From LMUY01 sp965199095 (GTDB taxonomy: Bacteria > Pseudomonadota > Alphaproteobacteria > Acetobacterales > Acetobacteraceae), in contig CBDAQM010000009.1 of assembly GCA_965199095.1 (NCBI GenBank), positions 1 to 64,000 on the forward strand: a stretch of 64,000 bases of DNA. The letters run 5' to 3'. The translations under genes were made by a program, and so were the position numbers. Below, in pieces: positions 60,055 to 64,000 of the stretch (its first letter is position 1; each line of letters begins with the position of its first letter). The notes under the pieces are model-generated. The model was not told the DNA's origin. It did not search any database and saw only the letters and a list, made by a program, of their open reading frames with translations.

Positions 60055-60120
60055 GCAGCGTCGGCAAATAAGTGCGTCGGCACGCCGACAAAGCTGCCGG
60101 TCAAAACAAAGGCTAAGGGG
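60054..60120 (+). repeat. Dispersed hairpin repeat, copy B
   Basis: 67 bp. Arms are GGCAGC (60054-60059) and GCTGCC (60093-60098), with a tight inner palindrome GTCGGC-AC-GCCGAC at 60076-60089. It begins at the last base of the M20 stop codon. It is nearly identical to 39981-40047 and related to 33382-33446. Confidence 0.9.
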
Positions 60121-60269
60121 CGGTCGTTTCGAGCTGACTTACAAAGCCCTCTCCCTCTGGGAGAGGGTTGGGTGAGGGCCAAATGCACGATCATGCGCGT
60201 TGGACCCTCACCCCGGCCCTCTCCCAGAGGGAGAGGGAGAAGCACCGCCATCAACTTGAAACGATCACG
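60120..60269. repeat. MITE-like palindromic repeat, copy E
   Basis: About 150 bp with imperfect inverted ends: GGTCGTTTCGAGCTGA at the left and TCAACTTGAAACGATC at 60251-60266. The interior holds CCCTCTCCCTCTGGGAGAGGG, GGGTGAGGGCCAAATGCACG and CCTCACCCCGGCCCTCTCCC, shared with 50512-50646. It sits between hairpin copy B and the copC-like stop. A 22-bp fragment in reverse orientation is at 61848-61869. Confidence 0.88.
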
Positions 60270-60271
60270 CC

Positions 60272-60631
60272 TTAGGGTTTCACCGTGAACTCGTACGTGC
60301 CCTGCGTCGCCAGGGTGTCCGTCGCCATGGCGTGCCAGATGACCCGGTAGGTGCCGGGGGGCAGCGCCGCCAACGCGATGCTCAGCCGCTTCGGGTTGTC
60401 TGGCGCGGGCAGGAGCCCGCCGTTGGTGACGGCGTGGTCGTCCGCATCGTCCTGCACCGTGATGCTGCAGGATTGCGGGTCGACCGCTTCGGTGAAATCG
60501 ATGCTGACCGTGGCTGGGGCGGCCGCCACGGTGCTGCCGGGGACCGGCGTGGCGGAGAGCAGGCGGGCGCGGGCCCAGGCGCTGCTGCCGGCGCCGAGCA
60601 GGAGCAGCACGACGATGGCAAGAGGCCGCAT
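60272..60631 (-). CDS. CopC-domain protein lacking expected His ligands
   Basis: A 119-residue periplasmic protein with signal LAIVVLLLLGAGSSAWA. The CopC fold is clear from LLSATPVPGSTVAAAPATVSIDFTEAV and YRVIWHAMATDTLATQGTYEF. In copper-binding CopC the mature protein begins HAxL and the late loop holds another His (DxH); here these positions read RARL and DTLAT. A copper role is therefore doubtful. It may be a structural or Cu-independent homologue. It diverges from cheW. Confidence 0.82.
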   Translation of the reverse strand: MRPLAIVVLLLLGAGSSAWARARLLSATPVPGSTVAAAPATVSIDFTEAVDPQSCSITVQDDADDHAVTNGGLLPAPDNPKRLSIALAALPPGTYRVIWHAMATDTLATQGTYEFTVKP

Positions 60632-60776
60632 CTCAACCGCTCCTTGATATGCGGCACGCTTATCATGCGGCGCAGCCACGACAACCCGCCGGTGCGGGGC
60701 GTGTGGCTTAACGAGGTGTTTCCGAATCCGTGGCCATACTGGCGCGCCGCCCGTCTCCCACGACAGGACACATTCG

Positions 60777-61238
60777 ATGACCGACCCCGCGTCCCAGACC
60801 AAAGACCGCGAACTGCTCTCCTTCCGCGTCGGCGCCCAGGAATTCTGCGTCGATATCATGATCGTGCGGGAAATCCGCGGTTGGGCGCAGGAGACGCCGC
60901 TGCCGCACGCCCCCGCCTATGTCCGCGGCGTGGTGAATTTGCGCGGCGCGGTGTTGCCGATCGTGGACCTGTCGGAACGCCTGGGACTCGGCTCGGCCAC
61001 CCCTTCGGCGCAGCACGTCATCATCGTGGCCCAGATCGGCGCGCACACGGTGGGGCTGCTGGTCAGCGCGGTGTCGGACATCCTGACCATATCGGACCAG
61101 ATGATCCAACCCACGCCGGCCGTGGCGTCCGGGATGGCGAGCACCTATGTGCAGGGCCTGCTCACGGTGGAGAACCGCATGGTCAGCCTGCTTTGCACGG
61201 AACGCCTGGTGCCGGCGCTGGAACTCCAGGCGGCGTGA
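60777..61238 (+). CDS. cheW: CheW chemotaxis adaptor
   Basis: A 153-residue SH3-like adaptor. It has LLSFRVGAQEFCVDIMIVREI, the conserved TPLPHAPAYVRGVVNLRGAVLPIVDL, VGLLVSAVSDILTI and GLLTVENRMVSLL. It links chemoreceptors to CheA. No CheA or receptor gene is in the window, so it is an orphan here. It is coupled to a lipoprotein transglycosylase by a GTGA overlap. Confidence 0.93.
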   Translation: MTDPASQTKDRELLSFRVGAQEFCVDIMIVREIRGWAQETPLPHAPAYVRGVVNLRGAVLPIVDLSERLGLGSATPSAQHVIIVAQIGAHTVGLLVSAVSDILTISDQMIQPTPAVASGMASTYVQGLLTVENRMVSLLCTERLVPALELQAA

Positions 61239-61840
61239 GGCTGGCGGCGCGGTTCGCCCTCCGCGTCCTGGCTGCCGGGGCGCTCGCCCTGCTGGCGGCC
61301 TGTGCCGCACCGCGCCCGCCATCCGGGCTGGTCCAGCGCTACGCCCCGCCAGGCCCGCGGGACGACCCGTGGGGGCCATTCGTACGCGCCTCGGCGGCCG
61401 AGTTCTCCGTGCCGGAACCGCTGCTCTACGCCGTCATGATGGCGGAGAGCCGCGGCTGCGAATGGCTGAACGGTCATCCGATGCGCGCGCTGACCGGCGA
61501 GGCCGGGCTGATGCAAATCCCGCCCTCGGTCTACGAGCTAATCCGCAGCCGCATCGGCGGCGGCGCGGACCCGTATCTACCCCAGGACAATATCCGCGCC
61601 GGCGCCTACTCGCTGTCGGTGATGGCCCGGCAATTCGGCTGGCAGGACGGTCTTGCAGCCTACCAGTTCGGCCCGACGGAACTCGCCGCCGCCCGCGCCG
61701 CCGGGCGCATGCCGCCGCCCGCCACGCAGGATTATGAGCGCCGGGTATGGGCCGATTACCTGCGCCGCGTCGACCAGCGCAGCAAAGGGCATCGCTGGAC
61801 AGATCCGGACCATGTCGTCTGCTCCTGGCCTGGGCATTGA
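61235..61840 (+). CDS. Lipoprotein lytic transglycosylase (SLT)
   Basis: A 201-residue lipoprotein with lipobox LALLAAC (Cys about residue 20). The SLT domain has LLYAVMMAESRGCEW with catalytic Glu, then TGEAGLMQIPPSVYELI and AGAYSLSVMARQFGW ... LAAYQFGP. It cleaves peptidoglycan glycan strands in the periplasm. The GTG start overlaps the cheW stop, an unusual pairing that may point to envelope work during motility. Reading ends about 76 bp before the IS4 element flank. Confidence 0.87.
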   Translation: MRLAARFALRVLAAGALALLAACAAPRPPSGLVQRYAPPGPRDDPWGPFVRASAAEFSVPEPLLYAVMMAESRGCEWLNGHPMRALTGEAGLMQIPPSVYELIRSRIGGGADPYLPQDNIRAGAYSLSVMARQFGWQDGLAAYQFGPTELAAARAAGRMPPPATQDYERRVWADYLRRVDQRSKGHRWTDPDHVVCSWPGH

Positions 61841-61923
61841 CGACCCTGCTTCTCCCTCTCCTTCTGGGCTACCGTTGTCGGGTAAGTGCGAATCGACTTT
61901 CCAAGTTGTGCGCGAGTGATTGG

Positions 61924-63194
61924 CCTCACGAATCCCCTCATTTTTAGCTGTCCCTGACCTAGCCTCGATTCGCGGGAGTTTTGTAGAGATTCGGTTCGAT
62001 TGAGGCCGGGAGCGTCGACGTGGGCAAAGCGGGTGAGCGGTTTTGTTTGGGTGAAGTGCGCTCGTTTTTGGGCAAACTGTATGGGCCGGACCTGCACGCC
62101 AAGCGGATTGATTCCTTGGCCGACGCGACGCTTGGGGTGATGGCGGCAGCCTCGCTCGCGGTGGCGCTGATCGGCCAAGCGCTGGCCCAGGCGCGCGGCC
62201 TAGTGACCAAGCACGCGGTCAAGCAGGTGGACCGGCTGCTCAGCAACAACGGCATCGACGTCTGGGACAGCTTTGTCCGCTGGGTGCCCCATCAGATGAG
62301 TGGGCGTAAGGAAGCCTTGGTGGCAATGGACTGGACCGATTTCGACCACGATAGCCAGTCCACCCTGGTATTGAGCCTGGTGAGCGGTCATGGCCGCGCC
62401 GCCCCGTTGCTGTGGCTGAGTGTCTGGAAGGATGAGATTGCCAGCCGGCGCAACGACTACGAGGATGCCTGCCTACGCCGCCTGGCCGAACGCGTACTGC
62501 CAGAATGCCGGGTGACGATCTTGGCCGACCGCGGCTTCGGCGACCAGAAGCTGTTCGCGTTCCTGGAGGAACTCGGGTTTGGCTATGTCATCCGCTTTCG
62601 CGGCAACATCCACGTCACTGCCGAGGACGGCCAAACCAAGCCAGCGGCCGAATGGGTGGGCAAAGGCGGCCGGGCACACAAACTGCGCCATGCCCGGGTG
62701 ACGGCAAAGGGCCGGCTGGTCGGGGCCGTGGTGTGCGTTCATGCCAAGGGCATGAAAGAACCCTGGTGCCTGGCTGCAAGCGATCCGGACGCGATGGCTG
62801 CGGTGCTGGTCAACCACTATGCCAAGCGCTGGACGATCGAGCCACAGTTCCGCGACACCAAGGATCTACGGTTTGGCATGGGACTGTCGGCCACTCGTAT
62901 CGGCGAACCCACGCGGCGTGACCGGCTGCTGCTGGTCAGCGCGTTTGCCACCGCGCTGCTCACCCTACTCGGTGCGGTCGGTGAGAGCCTTGGAATGGAC
63001 CGGCTGTTGAAATCCAACACCAGCAAGACCCGTACCCACTCGTTGTTCCGACAGGGGTGCATGCTCTACGATCTCATTCCCACCATGCCAGAGCACAGGC
63101 TTGTACCGCTGATCGAAAACTTCGCCGAAGCCATCTTAAACGCCGGTCTGTTCATGCAAAAATTTGCGGTTACGAAATGAGGGGATGGCTGAGG
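61924..63194 (+). mobile_element. IS4-family insertion sequence with flanking direct repeats
   Basis: The imperfect 20-bp inverted ends are CCTCACGAATCCCCTCATTT (61924-61943) and the complement of CCTCAGCCATCCCCTCATTT (63175-63194), 17/20 matching. TGATTGG occurs directly outside both ends (61917-61923, 63195-63201), consistent with a 7-bp or longer target duplication. One intact transposase gene lies inside. Confidence 0.85.
62020..63180 (+). CDS. IS4-family transposase
   Basis: A 386-residue DDE transposase. The first Asp is in VAMDWTDFD, the second in ILADRGFGDQKL, and the IS4 signature Y(2)R(3)E(6)K is perfect in YAKRWTIEPQFRDTK. Start is GTG at 62020 (an MGK start); the stop TGA (63178-63180) lies within the right inverted repeat. 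The frame is undamaged, so the element may be mobile. Confidence 0.92.
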   Translation: MGKAGERFCLGEVRSFLGKLYGPDLHAKRIDSLADATLGVMAAASLAVALIGQALAQARGLVTKHAVKQVDRLLSNNGIDVWDSFVRWVPHQMSGRKEALVAMDWTDFDHDSQSTLVLSLVSGHGRAAPLLWLSVWKDEIASRRNDYEDACLRRLAERVLPECRVTILADRGFGDQKLFAFLEELGFGYVIRFRGNIHVTAEDGQTKPAAEWVGKGGRAHKLRHARVTAKGRLVGAVVCVHAKGMKEPWCLAASDPDAMAAVLVNHYAKRWTIEPQFRDTKDLRFGMGLSATRIGEPTRRDRLLLVSAFATALLTLLGAVGESLGMDRLLKSNTSKTRTHSLFRQGCMLYDLIPTMPEHRLVPLIENFAEAILNAGLFMQKFAVTK

Positions 63195-63302
63195 TGATTG
63201 GCAGGTAGCCGGGTCATAGTTTGGGGTGGCGGTATAGAGCCAGTTGCTTTGGTCTCGAGCTTCAGATTCGCTGCCATCTAGGCAACTCAGGATCCGATTC
63301 GC

Positions 63303-64000
63303 ATGGCGCAGTTCCAACTCGGCCGGTTCGGTGACCGCCGTTTGGCGGCAACCGGTGACTGCCTGCTGGCGGCCATGGAGAAGCAGCAGACCATGTGCCT
63401 GCACGCGCTGGCCGACAGCCGGGAGGAGGTGCTTCGCTATGGCGCATTCCTCGATAACGAGGCGGTCACCCGCTACGAAATGCTGGTCCGCACCGGCCAA
63501 CTGACCGCCCAGCGCGCGGCTGGCCGCCAGGTTCTGGTGGTGTCCGACACCTCGGAGCACAACTATGCCGGCCATACCGGGAGCAAACGCGGCTTTGGCA
63601 CTGTTGGCAACGGCACGGATATAGGTGTGTTGATCCATCCGGTGCTGGCGCTGGATGCTGGGACGGGCGGTATCCTCGGGCTGGTCGGCGCCGAGGTGAT
63701 CAATCGTGCGCCGGGGACGGTTGGGGATCACAAGCTGCGGGATGCCGACGACAAGGAGTCGCGCCGCTGGCTGGCCGGGGTGGAGATGGCGGGCGATGTC
63801 CTCGCCGACGCGGCGCAGATCACCATGGTGGAGGACCGCGAAGGCGACATCTACGACCAGTTCGCCCGCCGTCCGCACAACGTGCACTTGCTGGTGCGCG
63901 CCGCACGCGACCGCTCGGTCGGCGTTGGGAGATTGTTCGAGACTTGCGCGACCTGGTCGGAGGTGACGCGCTACTCGATCACCGTCCCGGCCAAACGCAG
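63303..64000 (+). CDS. Tn5/IS50-type transposase, 3' end outside window
   Basis: At least 232 residues, running off the right edge. FQLGRFGDRRLAATGDCLL matches the N-terminal LGDxRL motif of Tn5-like transposases. QVLVVSDTSEHNYAGHTGSK has the first catalytic Asp, and VEDREGDIYDQFARRPHNV the second. ATG at 63303 follows an in-frame TAG at 63279. It starts about 100 bp after the IS4 element, so this end is an IS cluster. The catalytic Glu and C-terminus are not visible, so integrity is unknown. Confidence 0.85.
   Translation, partial: MAQFQLGRFGDRRLAATGDCLLAAMEKQQTMCLHALADSREEVLRYGAFLDNEAVTRYEMLVRTGQLTAQRAAGRQVLVVSDTSEHNYAGHTGSKRGFGTVGNGTDIGVLIHPVLALDAGTGGILGLVGAEVINRAPGTVGDHKLRDADDKESRRWLAGVEMAGDVLADAAQITMVEDREGDIYDQFARRPHNVHLLVRAARDRSVGVGRLFETCATWSEVTRYSITVPAKR

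Noticed and set aside
1..64000. CRISPR arrays, tRNA and rRNA genes
   Set aside because: No regularly spaced short repeats, cloverleaf with a GTTCGANTC-type arm, or rRNA core sequence was noticed on either strand; tRNAscan and cmscan would settle it.

Overview
This is a GC-rich bacterial chromosome segment with strong G/C third-position bias and frequent GTG/TTG starts. Gram-negative envelope genes are abundant: lipid A/Kdo genes, a type II secretion system, porins and TatA. The gene content fits an alphaproteobacterium, perhaps Acetobacteraceae/Rhodospirillales. That placement is inference from gene style; no rRNA or other marker gene lies in the window. I saw no tRNA, rRNA or CRISPR array.

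Layout. 0-9.7 kb: glycan genes (three glycosyltransferases, an O-acetyltransferase, a methyltransferase, short 'YPDV'-repeat proteins) interrupted by a UvrD/PcrA helicase. 9.7-12.1 kb: a tightly coupled minus-strand trio (acyl-CoA dehydrogenase, PIG-L deacetylase, NodS-like methyltransferase). 12.1-18.1 kb: a lipid block. A diacylglycerol kinase diverges from a PlcP-like phospholipase and an Agt-like glycosyltransferase across an intergenic region holding a four-unit Pho-box-like array. A DUF374 acyltransferase, waaA and lpxK follow. 18.3-22.2 kb: a small catabolic operon (PLP enzyme, SDR, hydratase), ribF and tatA.

22.4-34.4 kb is an ion-homeostasis island. It holds a CPA1 Na+/H+ antiporter with a PtsN-like EIIA, a decayed IS630 transposase, and a complete kdp locus: small peptide, kdpF, A, B, C, a degenerate response regulator, kdpD, kdpE. 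An outer-membrane protein gene beside it shares promoter motifs with kdp. 34.6-41.9 kb is patchy: a DapA-like enzyme, cytochrome b561, a histidine-phosphatase remnant, an OprB-type porin behind a cobalamin riboswitch, and an intact IS66 insertion with an 8-bp target duplication.

42-48.8 kb encodes type II secretion components (I, J, L, M, C/N-like, D, K, and G on the other strand) but no E or F. 48.8-54 kb holds a lytic transglycosylase, an esterase, a lipoprotein, a Tat-signal beta-helix protein and a TPR-like protein. 54-58.3 kb encodes a CapD-type dehydratase, a DegT aminotransferase and a WecA-type phosphoglycosyltransferase, probably for an amino-sugar-initiated polysaccharide. 58.3-61.8 kb has a secreted two-repeat protein, an M20 peptidase, a CopC-like protein, CheW and a lipoprotein transglycosylase. 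The right end carries an IS4-family element and a partial Tn5-type transposase. Several small dispersed repeats (a 67-bp hairpin in three copies, a MITE-like element in two copies plus a fragment, and a long palindrome) lie between genes.
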